From: JADFUS01 sp036653215 | Lineage (GTDB): Bacteria; Bacteroidota; Bacteroidia; Bacteroidales; Rikenellaceae | Length of the DNA stretch: 12,938 bases | NCBI GenBank assembly: GCA_036653215.1 | Contig: JAVVUK010000043.1 | Location: forward strand, 1 to 12,938 | Reading direction: 5' to 3' | Shown: positions 1-6,709 of the stretch, piece after piece | Layout: each line of letters starts with the position of its first letter | Position numbering within the stretch: the stretch's first letter is position 1 | Position numbers and translations under genes: made by a program | Notes under the pieces: generated by a model | Seen by the model: only the letters and a program-made list of their open reading frames with translations | Told to the model about the DNA's origin: nothing | The model's database searches: none

Positions 1-2
1 AA

Positions 3-290
3 TCCTCATCTTGCTCGGCAAGTGTATATCTCGATAAGCTTCCAATAACCGACACCACATATTCTCTTGCCAAAGAATTAGGCAGTGATGCTACAATTGC
101 GGCGATGAATGGTGGAGACGACTACGAGATATTATTCACCATATCCATAAACGACTATGACAAAATCATAGGGATAGACGGACTGAGCATAATAGGACAT
201 ATCACAGATAAAGAAAACAAAATAGTATTAGTATCACCCGACGGAGCCGAGATAGAACTAACGGCGCAAGGGTGGAGGGATGATGCTTAA
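3..290 (+). CDS. thiL: Thiamine-monophosphate kinase, C-terminal fragment
   Basis: This is the 3' end of a gene that begins before the window; the frame is open from position 3 to the TAA at 288-290. ThiL phosphorylates thiamine monophosphate to thiamine diphosphate, the last step of cofactor synthesis in the cytoplasm. The visible part reads LDKLPITDTTYSLAKELGSD followed by AAMNGGDDYEILFT. That matches the family's C-terminal pattern, in which a (S/N)GG(E/D)DYE(L/I)LFT motif follows a helix-rich stretch. The N-terminal half with the Mg-ATP site lies outside the window, so completeness cannot be judged. An internal ATG at 105 sits inside the conserved motif and is not a start. Adk follows 40 bp later on the same strand, so co-transcription is likely. 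Confidence 0.85.
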   Translation, partial: SSSCSASVYLDKLPITDTTYSLAKELGSDATIAAMNGGDDYEILFTISINDYDKIIGIDGLSIIGHITDKENKIVLVSPDGAEIELTAQGWRDDA

Positions 291-330
291 AAGCAACCTA
301 TTAAAAAGTACAAAATATAATTTTATAATA

Positions 331-915
331 ATGGTAAATCTAATTTTATTTGGCCCTCCGGGGGCAGGAAAAGGGACACAAGCCGACAAACTTGTGGAGC
401 GTTACGGACTTCTACATATCTCAACAGGAGAAGTTATACGTAATGAGATTAAGTCAGGCTCGAAGCTTGGATTACAAGCAGCAAAAGAGATGGAAGGCGG
501 AAACCTTGCCTCTGATGCTCTGGTGATAAGCATAATTGCCGACTATATAAAGAAAAACAAAGATGCAATAGGCACCATTTTCGACGGGTTCCCTCGCACA
601 ACGCCACAAGCAGAAGCTCTTGATAAGATGTTAAAAGAAGTAGGCTCACAGGTAAATGTGATGATCTCTCTTGAGGTAGCAGACAAAATCCTAATTGAAC
701 GTCTTTTAAACAGAGGATTAACCAGTGGACGTGCTGACGACAGTGACCAGAAGATAATTCAAAACCGCATTGACGTATATAAAGCCCAAACAGAAATAGT
801 AAAAAGCTATTATGGCAAACAAGGCAAATGTATTGAGATGGATGGTAACACAGGAGGCATAGAAGGCGTTGCCGAAAGACTTTTCAAAGAGGTTGACAAA
901 TACGTAAAACATTAA
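331..915 (+). CDS. adk: Adenylate kinase
   Basis: Adenylate kinase interconverts ATP + AMP and 2 ADP in the cytoplasm and keeps the adenylate pool balanced. I chose the ATG at 331 because the P-loop must lie near the N-terminus: MVNLILFGPPGAGKGTQ. The frame is also open from an ATG at 280, which would add 17 unconserved residues and overlap thiL. From 331 the protein has 194 residues, normal for a short-type Adk. Visible motifs are the P-loop GPPGAGKGT (8-16), AMP-site STGE (31-34), FDGFPRT (84-90) and GRADD (133-137). The LID is the short form without the four-Cys zinc module, as I expect for Bacteroidota. A strong hairpin terminator follows 13 bp after the stop. Confidence 0.97.
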   Translation: MVNLILFGPPGAGKGTQADKLVERYGLLHISTGEVIRNEIKSGSKLGLQAAKEMEGGNLASDALVISIIADYIKKNKDAIGTIFDGFPRTTPQAEALDKMLKEVGSQVNVMISLEVADKILIERLLNRGLTSGRADDSDQKIIQNRIDVYKAQTEIVKSYYGKQGKCIEMDGNTGGIEGVAERLFKEVDKYVKH

Positions 916-928
916 TAATAAAACATTT

Positions 929-969
929 AAAAAAGAGTAGTAAAACGAATTGTTGTACTACTCTTTTTT
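929..969. terminator. Bidirectional intrinsic terminator between adk and yidD
   Basis: A perfect 14-bp inverted repeat (929-942 with 956-969) encloses a 13-nt loop. The stem core is GAGTAGTA/TACTACTC, flanked by six A on the left and six T on the right, so the transcript ends in a U-run in either direction. It sits between the convergent stops of adk (915) and yidD (980), which makes it a shared terminator. Confidence 0.92.
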
Positions 970-979
970 ATGCTAAACG

Positions 980-1243
980 TTACTTTAAAGGATCATACCC
1001 CGAACCGCCCCACCATGGATTGCACGACACGATACGTTTTATTGAAAGCCAAGACCCCTTGAATAGACCATATTTCTTTAATGCTTCTATCGTATATTGC
1101 GAACAGGTAGGGGTATATCTACATGATGGGTGTAGATGAGGCGATATCGCCAACTGGTAAAATCTCACTAACAACAGCGGAAGAGCTATCGCTATTTTGG
1201 ATAGAAATTGAGATAATCGTCTTGATTGCTTTTGTGACTCCAT
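980..1243 (-). CDS. yidD: Membrane protein insertion efficiency factor YidD
   Basis: YidD is a small membrane-attached protein thought to help YidC insert inner-membrane proteins. The 87-residue product has a basic amphipathic N-terminal region with a hydrophobic stretch (about 17-34). It is followed by the family signature SPHLHPSCRYTPTCSQY (34-50, Cys41 and Cys47), then EALKKYG and GSWLSIKRI, and it ends in NPWWGGSGYDPLK. Length is normal. Its first 41 codons overlap the 3' end of rnpA in another frame. The ATG at 1243 gives the expected N-terminal helix, and no later ATG exists that would keep the conserved core. It is the last gene of the minus-strand run and sits next to rnpA as in many bacteria. 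Confidence 0.93.
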   Translation of the reverse strand: MESQKQSRRLSQFLSKIAIALPLLLVRFYQLAISPHLHPSCRYTPTCSQYTIEALKKYGLFKGSWLSIKRIVSCNPWWGGSGYDPLK

Positions 1244-1574
1244 GTACTATAACATCATAATTTTCCTCACTCTTACCGACATATATCAAACCTAAATCTA
1301 CAGATCTGACTTTAGAGGCATAGAATAGTTGTTTGTTAAGGCGAAAAGCCTCTTTAGTACGACGTTTGATGATATTTCTCTTTACTGCTCTTTTATGGTA
1401 ACGTTTGCCCACAGAGACCACCACTCGCAAATGGTTTTGGTCGCAACCTTCTACAAAACGATATACGCATCGAAAAGGATATGCCATAAAAGAAGCCCCT
1501 CCCTTAAAAAGGATATCTACATTATCTCGTCCATGTAGCCTCTCTTCTTTACAGAGACCTTGAGGGGTTATCAT
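1119..1574 (-). CDS. rnpA: Ribonuclease P protein component
   Basis: RnpA is the protein subunit of RNase P, which removes 5' leaders from pre-tRNAs together with the catalytic RNA (not in this window). The core shows an N-terminal GLCKEERLHGRDNVDILFKGG, a central strand VVVSVGKRYHKRAVKRNIIKRR carrying the family RNxxKRR motif (66-72), and LGLIYVG (95-100). Residues about 1-122 fit the family. The last ~28 residues, rich in Ser and Ile/Val, are extra and are encoded in the stretch shared with yidD. The ATG at 1574 lies one base after the hemD stop, so translation is probably coupled. The 151-residue length is somewhat above the usual 110-140. Confidence 0.93.
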   Translation of the reverse strand: MITPQGLCKEERLHGRDNVDILFKGGASFMAYPFRCVYRFVEGCDQNHLRVVVSVGKRYHKRAVKRNIIKRRTKEAFRLNKQLFYASKVRSVDLGLIYVGKSEENYDVIVHGVTKAIKTIISISIQNSDSSSAVVSEILPVGDIASSTPIM

Positions 1575-1575
1575 C

Positions 1576-2598
1576 TTACTTTTCAGTGACAGGTTTTGCT
1601 ACTTTAGGTTTAGAAGTTGTAACATTCTTCTCCACAACAGCCTTTGCAACAGCAGGTTTTGCAGTTGCCGACTTCACAGCAGCAGATTTTGAAACAACAG
1701 GCTTTGCAGCCACAGCAGCAGCCGTCGTTACAGCTTTTGCCTTAGCCACCTTCTTCACCTTAGCGACTTTAACCTTAGCAGAAGCCTTTTTATTTTGTTG
1801 ACGAGAAAGAGTTATATTTTCATCTATATATGATGTGTCTGGCTCTTCACCGCCTTTTATCGCTTTTAGGTATTTTTCTATCGACATGACCATAGACGGA
1901 GTTTCTACCGTTGGGGCCATAGATACCAGATTATAACCAGCCTCACGCACCGCCATAGCAGTGTTAACACCAAAAGCAGCTATACGAATTCCATTTGCAG
2001 CATCCCCAAAATTCTCTTTTAGAGCTGTTACTTCCGATGGAGAATAAAACAACAGAAGATCGAACTTTTTGATGTCTATCTGCGATTTTATGTCGTCTTG
2101 CGATATAGTACGAGAAAGGATCACTTTAGTATGACGCAACTTTGCATCGGCCAACATCTTAGGAATTTCCGGCTTGTGTGGTTCCGAAAGAGGCACAAGA
2201 AAAGTCTCAGTAGCGTGTTTTGCTATAACATCCATAAGATCGACAAAGCTACCCTTCCCAAAGAATATTTTCCTCTTGCGATATATTATATATTTTTGTA
2301 AGAACAGAGCCACAGACTCCGACACACAAAAATACTTCATCGACTCAGGGACAGTCACACGACACTCCTCGCATATACTAAAGAAGTTACTTACAGCAGT
2401 TCTGCTTGTAAGAAGCACTGCTGTATGAGCCGTAATATCAACCCTTTGTTGACGAAACTCTCTCGATGTGACCCTCTCCGTTTTTATAAACGGAAGATAC
2501 TTGACTTTCGTCTTGTATTTTGTAGCCAAAACAGTAAAAGGAGAGTTTTCGGGTGTTGCCGGCTCGGGTTGAGATATGAGTATATTCTTAATTTCCAA
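1576..2598 (-). CDS. hemD: Uroporphyrinogen-III synthase (HemD) with Lys/Ala/Val-rich C-terminal tail
   Basis: HemD closes hydroxymethylbilane with ring-D inversion to make uroporphyrinogen III. Residues 1-248 resemble the Bacteroidota HemD family: a start like M-x-IKNILISQPEP, FRQQRVDITAHTAVLLTSR, DLLLFYSPSEV, IAAFGVNTAMAVREAGY and PTVETPSMV. Bacterial HemD diverges strongly, so the name rests partly on the conserved place between the DUF4271 gene and rnpA. No ATG lies near the expected N-terminus. A TTG at 2598 gives the family-like start and a 340-residue protein with an 11-nt overlap with the upstream gene; a GTG at 2628 is the alternative (350 residues). Residues 272-340 form a basic, low-complexity tail. 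Many heme-requiring Bacteroidales keep hemD without a full early pathway, so its role may not be classical. Confidence 0.85.
   Translation of the reverse strand: MEIKNILISQPEPATPENSPFTVLATKYKTKVKYLPFIKTERVTSREFRQQRVDITAHTAVLLTSRTAVSNFFSICEECRVTVPESMKYFCVSESVALFLQKYIIYRKRKIFFGKGSFVDLMDVIAKHATETFLVPLSEPHKPEIPKMLADAKLRHTKVILSRTISQDDIKSQIDIKKFDLLLFYSPSEVTALKENFGDAANGIRIAAFGVNTAMAVREAGYNLVSMAPTVETPSMVMSIEKYLKAIKGGEEPDTSYIDENITLSRQQNKKASAKVKVAKVKKVAKAKAVTTAAAVAAKPVVSKSAAVKSATAKPAVAKAVVEKNVTTSKPKVAKPVTEK
1579..1785 (-). repeat. Low-complexity Ala/Lys/Val-rich tail of HemD (H1-like)
   Basis: This segment codes for the last 69 residues of HemD. By hand count 51 of 69 are Ala (19), Lys (17) or Val (15). 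There are only two Glu and no Asp, so the net charge is about +15. Repeated short patterns such as AKPV, VAKA and AKVK recall eukaryotic histone H1 tails and bacterial AlgP- or HU-tail-like extensions. The DNA shows repeated GCAGCAG/GCTTTTGC-type runs, consistent with growth by slippage. The reading frame remains open to a normal TAA one base before rnpA. Confidence 0.85.
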
Positions 2599-3403
2599 AA
2601 GCAATAATTTTTGAGTAAAATAGACCACTTACTAACACTAAAGGTATCACTTCAGCGGTGCAAAGATACAACAATATTTGCTTAAAAGAAAACTTTTCTC
2701 TACAAAAAAATCTTAACAGAAACAGGTAATAGCTTGATAAAACAATAATAATCAGCACAAAAAGAAAATATCGAACCCCGAAAAGCAATGAAAAGATAGT
2801 AACAGGAGTAAGCACACAAAATGACGTTGTGCAACACGATATAAAGAAGTAAGTAGACTTAGAAATAGGAGATTTACGTCCTTGTTTTAGAGCGATCATA
2901 TGCATGACAATTCCTTTAAAAACAAAATAGAAATATACGCAAATAGGGATTAGGACATCTCCATGAGAAACATATGTCCAACTTAAAAGAGCAACCACCA
3001 TACAACTAAATATAAATCCGTATGTAAGGTAATTTTTTATATGAACGTTATTTTCATCATGCATCCTATCGAAAAGAGAAGGGAAGAATATTACCTTAGC
3101 AATAGGTATTATTTCTTTGCCATAACGCTTAATAAGTATTACATATATGATGATAAGCGCACATAGAACAATAGCGGAAAACCAAGATAATTCTCCTCTA
3201 TAAACATAGGGGAGAACATTGTTGACGCACTCGCTTTTCACAGCCGCATTCCCGAAGATCTGCGAGATGTCAAGCACTCTATTAATATCAGGGATGTGGT
3301 GTCCTAATATCGTTTTAACAGAGTCCACAACGGTGCTATCTACATTTAAGCTATCTATCTTTAGACTATCTACGTGGATAGTATCTATCAACAAGTGCTG
3401 CAT
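2588..3403 (-). CDS. DUF4271 family multi-pass membrane protein
   Basis: The function is unknown. The 271-residue product has a repetitive N-terminal segment (6-30) and a non-membrane stretch to about 70. Six predicted membrane spans follow, near 73-91, 126-146, 149-171, 184-209, 212-233 and 241-264, with RYGKEI and RMHDENNVHIKNY between the first two. Topology, length and position directly upstream of hemD fit DUF4271, a Bacteroidota family of uncharacterised integral membrane proteins. The ATG at 3403 overlaps the 3' end of tsaE by 16 bp, and its own end overlaps hemD, so it is embedded in the operon. The family assignment rests on context and topology as well as sequence resemblance. Confidence 0.78.
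   Translation of the reverse strand: MQHLLIDTIHVDSLKIDSLNVDSTVVDSVKTILGHHIPDINRVLDISQIFGNAAVKSECVNNVLPYVYRGELSWFSAIVLCALIIIYVILIKRYGKEIIPIAKVIFFPSLFDRMHDENNVHIKNYLTYGFIFSCMVVALLSWTYVSHGDVLIPICVYFYFVFKGIVMHMIALKQGRKSPISKSTYFFISCCTTSFCVLTPVTIFSLLFGVRYFLFVLIIIVLSSYYLFLLRFFCREKFSFKQILLYLCTAEVIPLVLVSGLFYSKIIAFGN
2661..2668 (-). promoter_or_regulatory. Possible internal -7 box for hemD-rnpA-yidD
   Basis: On the minus strand this reads TATCTTTG followed by CACCG, inside the last codons of the DUF4271 gene. It lies about 63 bp before the TTG start of hemD. It matches TAnnTTTG, but the -33 position lacks TTTG and the bases also encode protein, so it is only a candidate. Confidence 0.35.
3314..3388 (-). 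repeat. 15-bp tandem repeat coding a pentapeptide array in the DUF4271 protein
   Basis: Five consecutive 15-bp units encode residues 6-30: IDTIH, VDSLK, IDSLN, VDSTV, VDSVK, that is [VI]-D-[ST]-x-x. Three adjacent units share the core (G/A)TAGATAG at DNA level. The array precedes the first membrane span. Beta-type repeats with this period can form short coils, but no function can be read from it. Confidence 0.85.
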
Positions 3404-3834
3404 TTAAAAGTTATCTTACGGCAATCTTTGCCTCCATCTTGCTCGATAGTTATCGTGGCGACAACAAGATCTTCAGGAATAAGTTCTTCTATCTTCTCAG
3501 GCCACTCAACAAAACACAATCCATCACCATAAAAATATTCCTCATAGCCTAAATCAAGAACCTCATTGATGGTATTTATACGATAAAAGTCGAAGTGGAA
3601 AATCGTCTTTTCATTTTTATCTTTATACTCGTTTATAAGGGCAAATGTAGGGCTTGTAACAACATCTTCAACACCACGAACCACACACAATTCTTTTATA
3701 AGAGTCGTTTTCCCAGCCCCCATTGCTCCACGAAAGAGCACAATATCACATTTGTTATCCTCAATAAGCTCATTTATATCCTCCGCCCTACGATGAAGTT
3801 CAGATAGCCCATCTGCAAAAAAATCCTTTTCCAT
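3388..3834 (-). CDS. tsaE: tRNA threonylcarbamoyladenosine biosynthesis ATPase TsaE
   Basis: TsaE is the P-loop ATPase that works with TsaD and TsaB to form N6-threonylcarbamoyladenosine at position 37 of ANN-decoding tRNAs. The 148-residue product shows Walker A GAMGAGKTT (36-44), the switch-like SPTFALINEY (61-70), HFDFYRI (80-86) and YGDGLCFVEWPEKI (102-115), all family hallmarks. Length is typical. The ATG at 3834 lies 8 bp after the murA stop. The 3' end overlaps the start of the DUF4271 gene, so the three genes form one transcription unit. TsaB and TsaD are not in the window. Confidence 0.96.
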   Translation of the reverse strand: MEKDFFADGLSELHRRAEDINELIEDNKCDIVLFRGAMGAGKTTLIKELCVVRGVEDVVTSPTFALINEYKDKNEKTIFHFDFYRINTINEVLDLGYEEYFYGDGLCFVEWPEKIEELIPEDLVVATITIEQDGGKDCRKITFKCSTC

Positions 3835-3842
3835 TATTTATT

Positions 3843-5150
3843 TTACTCTATTGTCTTACGAACTATATGTGCACCAAGAGCATTGAGACGACCATCTATG
3901 TCCTCATACCCTCTGTCTATTTGGTTTATATTTTGGATTATGCTTGTTCCCTCAGCCGACATTGCCGCCATAAGAAGAGCAACCCCAGCACGTATGTCGG
4001 GAGAACTCATAACAGAAGCCCTCAACCTAATGGCGTGATTATGCCCTATAACAGTAGCCCTGTGTGGGTCACATAGTATTATTTGAGCCCCCATATCTAT
4101 TAGTTTATCGACAAAGAAAAGCCTGCTTTCAAACATCTTTTGATGTATCAAGACAGTGCCTTTAGCCTGCGTTGCCACAACTAAAAGTATAGACAATAAG
4201 TCCGGAGTTAGTCCCGGCCATGGAGCATCGGCAATATTCATTATCGAACCATCGATAAAACTCTCTATCTCATAGTTGTCGTGTTTTGGGATGTATATAT
4301 TATCGCCACGCCTCTCCAACTTAATTCCAAGTCTTTGAAACTGAGCAGGGATAATTCCTAAATCGTCATAAGAAACGTTTGTTATAGTAAGCTCCGAACG
4401 TGTTATTGCAGCCATACCTATAAAGCTACCTACCTCAATCATGTCTGGAAGTATTCTATGCGTAGTGCCATGAAACTCTTTAACCCCATCTATATAAAGC
4501 AAATTAGAGGCGATACCCGAAATTTTAGCCCCCATAGAGTTAAGCATCTTACATAGTTGTTGTATATATGGCTCACAAGCAGCATTATAGATCGTTGTGC
4601 GTCCCTCTGCCATTACAGCAGCCATTATTATATTTGCAGTCCCCGTAACAGATGCCTCATTAAGAAGCATATATGTGCCTTTCAAATGTTTGGCCTCTAC
4701 TAAAAAGCTACCTTCAAAATGACGAAACTCAGCACCTAACATTTTAAACCCCTCGAAGTGAGTATCTAAACGCCTACGCCCTATTTTATCTCCGCCAAGC
4801 TTCGGAAGATAACCCTTTCCAAAACGTCCAAGCAGAGGACCTATAATCATTGCAGCACCACGCAACTGCGCTATTTTTTTAGCATATTCTACACTTTTGA
4901 AATATTCAAAATCTATATTGGCAGCCTCAAATGAGAAAGTATGAGCATCAATCTCCTCAACCTTAACACCCATCTCCGACAAAAGCTCAATGAGTTTAAG
5001 AACATCTGCAATACGTGGCACATTACTGATTGTCACCTTTTCAGAAGTTAGTAACACCGCACAAATAACTTCTAATGCTTCATTTTTAGCCCCCTGTGGC
5101 TCTATCGAACCTTTTAGAGAAACCCCTCCTTGTACTTCAAAAATTTCCAT
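3843..5150 (-). CDS. murA: UDP-N-acetylglucosamine 1-carboxyvinyltransferase MurA (Asp-type active site)
   Basis: MurA transfers enolpyruvate from PEP to UDP-GlcNAc, the first committed step of peptidoglycan synthesis. The 435-residue protein is full length. Lys22 is present in QGAKNEAL, TPDLLS holds Asp317 (general base position), FESRLFF and INQIDRGYEDIDGRL are intact. The active-site loop reads LGGDKIGRRRLDTH, so Asp121 (codon 4788-4790) stands where E. coli has Cys115 in PGGCAIGARPVDLH. The Asp form is catalytically active in other lineages and is not alkylated by fosfomycin. The ATG at 5150 begins MEIFEVQGG, right before the conserved start of the fold. It follows trkA by 45 bp. Confidence 0.96.
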   Translation of the reverse strand: MEIFEVQGGVSLKGSIEPQGAKNEALEVICAVLLTSEKVTISNVPRIADVLKLIELLSEMGVKVEEIDAHTFSFEAANIDFEYFKSVEYAKKIAQLRGAAMIIGPLLGRFGKGYLPKLGGDKIGRRRLDTHFEGFKMLGAEFRHFEGSFLVEAKHLKGTYMLLNEASVTGTANIIMAAVMAEGRTTIYNAACEPYIQQLCKMLNSMGAKISGIASNLLYIDGVKEFHGTTHRILPDMIEVGSFIGMAAITRSELTITNVSYDDLGIIPAQFQRLGIKLERRGDNIYIPKHDNYEIESFIDGSIMNIADAPWPGLTPDLLSILLVVATQAKGTVLIHQKMFESRLFFVDKLIDMGAQIILCDPHRATVIGHNHAIRLRASVMSSPDIRAGVALLMAAMSAEGTSIIQNINQIDRGYEDIDGRLNALGAHIVRKTIE

Positions 5151-5195
5151 AATATATATTTTAGTTAAAAAATATTAGAATTTTAATCTACGTAG

Positions 5196-6542
5196 TTAGT
5201 CGAAAAATTTAGCGACTTTGGTTATTGAATCGGGCAAAGCAAAAACAACAATCCTGTCAAATGCTTTTATAGTTGTATCTCCAGTTATTATAAACACTTT
5301 ATCTTCACCTCTCACACCTCCACCCAAGATTACTCCTTCTGGAAGAGCTAATTGTCTAACAGAACGTTTAGTAATCATACTTCCCGGCTTAGCAATAAAC
5401 TCGAGCACTTCGGCATCACAGCCATTAAGACACTTTATGGCCTGAACATCGGTGGTCATGGTAAACTTAAATATGTTACCGGCAGTAATTAGCTTTTTAT
5501 TTATAATCGTATCAACCCCCATACCCTCAGCCAAAGACATGAAATTGAAATTTTCAACCTCAGCAATGACCTTCTTGACACCGGCCTTTTTAGCCATCAT
5601 TGCAGCGAGGATGTTTGTCTCTGAACGACCTGTAACAGCAATAAAAGCATCCATCTCTTTTAGGTTTTCGTCTTCCATAACACGTCCATCACGTCCATCG
5701 GCACTGATAACAAGTGTTTGACGGTCGAGAATATTACGCAACTGACGAGCCCTATCGTCTTTATATTCGACAAGTTTAATGTTCATCTTACCCTCAAGCT
5801 CCAAAGCGACCCTCTCACCCATAAGTCCACCACCCAAGATCATCACATTTTTTACCTTTGTCGAACGATTACCAGACATCTCCATTACCTCATCTATATA
5901 GTCCTTATTGGTAATTACATATAACATATCGTTCTTCTTCAACCGAGTAGTTCCTTTGGGAATTATGGTCTCCTCATCTCTACATACGGCAATAGTTCTA
6001 TAATTAAGGCTTGTGTTATCGCTCGTTATCTCTTTAAGGGTCTTACCAACGATATGGGAAGCTGCAGCAAGCTTAAAGACAAGCATTACCAACTTCTCTT
6101 TAGAGAAATTCACATATTCTGTCGTTGTGGTATTTCCTAAAAGCATCAATATTTCCTTTGCCGCTATGTCTTCAGGGTAAAACATATAGTCTATACCCAT
6201 ATTGATAAACATCTCCTTATTGTTAGGCTTTAGATATTCATCATTATCAATACGAGCAATACATTTCTTAGATCCTAAGTTTTTAGCAATTGCAGCAGCC
6301 ATGATGTTACGGCTCTCATCGGGAGTCACAGCAATAAAGAGGCTCGACTTACCCACATTAGCCTCCATCAACGTGTCAATACGACAAGGATCTCCTTCCA
6401 CGCCATAAACGTCCGAGAAGCTCTTTACTATTTCTATGTTACGGATGTTCTCATCGATAACAGTTATGTCGTGGTACTCATTGCTAAGCATCTTCGCAAG
6501 GTGTTTGCCAACTTCTCCGGCACCCGCAATTACGATTTTCAT
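5196..6542 (-). CDS. trkA: Trk system potassium uptake regulatory protein TrkA
   Basis: TrkA is the cytoplasmic nucleotide-binding gating subunit of the TrkH/TrkG potassium channel. The 448-residue product has the full duplicated layout: RCK-N (1-120, GAGEVG at 7-12, acidic end of strand 2 at VID 28-30), RCK-C (about 140-222), second RCK-N (231-350, GGGLMG at 237-242) and second RCK-C (about 365-448). The ATG at 6542 puts MKIVIAGAGEVG at the N-terminus as expected. The usual partner trkH is not adjacent: murA follows on the same strand and dusB lies divergently upstream. A -7-like box at 6649-6656 may start the transcript with a leader of about 100 nt. Confidence 0.95.
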   Translation of the reverse strand: MKIVIAGAGEVGKHLAKMLSNEYHDITVIDENIRNIEIVKSFSDVYGVEGDPCRIDTLMEANVGKSSLFIAVTPDESRNIMAAAIAKNLGSKKCIARIDNDEYLKPNNKEMFINMGIDYMFYPEDIAAKEILMLLGNTTTTEYVNFSKEKLVMLVFKLAAASHIVGKTLKEITSDNTSLNYRTIAVCRDEETIIPKGTTRLKKNDMLYVITNKDYIDEVMEMSGNRSTKVKNVMILGGGLMGERVALELEGKMNIKLVEYKDDRARQLRNILDRQTLVISADGRDGRVMEDENLKEMDAFIAVTGRSETNILAAMMAKKAGVKKVIAEVENFNFMSLAEGMGVDTIINKKLITAGNIFKFTMTTDVQAIKCLNGCDAEVLEFIAKPGSMITKRSVRQLALPEGVILGGGVRGEDKVFIITGDTTIKAFDRIVVFALPDSITKVAKFFD

Positions 6543-6648
6543 TTATCTACTTTTTATTGTACATATCAACCACCTTTAGCCCTCTCTCCCTTATGCTATT
6601 ACAGCATTAAAAGGCGGCTCAATTATAGTTTACGTACTATTTCTATCA

Positions 6649-6656
6649 CAAATATA
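6649..6656 (-). promoter_or_regulatory. Possible -7 box for the trkA-murA-tsaE run
   Basis: On the minus strand this reads TATATTTG, a full match to the Bacteroides TAnnTTTG -7 element. No clear -33 TTTG is seen at the usual 19-21 nt upstream. Transcription would begin near 6643, leaving about 100 nt before the trkA start. AT-rich context makes chance matches common. Confidence 0.45.
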
Positions 6657-6680
6657 GATATATTTTTTCAGATTATTGAC

Positions 6681-6688
6681 TATCTTTG
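6681..6688 (+). promoter_or_regulatory. -7 box of the dusB promoter
   Basis: TATCTTTG matches TAnnTTTG in full and lies 21 bp before the dusB ATG, so the leader would be roughly 15 nt. No convincing -33 element is visible. It lies back to back with the minus-strand box at 6649-6656, which suggests a compact divergent promoter region. Confidence 0.65.
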
Positions 6689-6709
6689 TTCAATAAATAT
6701 TTATCACGT

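Noticed and set aside
280..330. Upstream ATG for adk
   Set aside because: It would place 17 unconserved residues before the P-loop and overlap thiL.
5452..5721. 89-codon open frame on the plus strand
   Set aside because: Antisense to the second half of trkA, whose protein is intact and conserved; no recognisable product.
6686..6709. TTG start that would lengthen DusB by eight residues
   Set aside because: It lies inside the TATCTTTG promoter box, so it is probably not transcribed; the ATG at 6710 fits the family.
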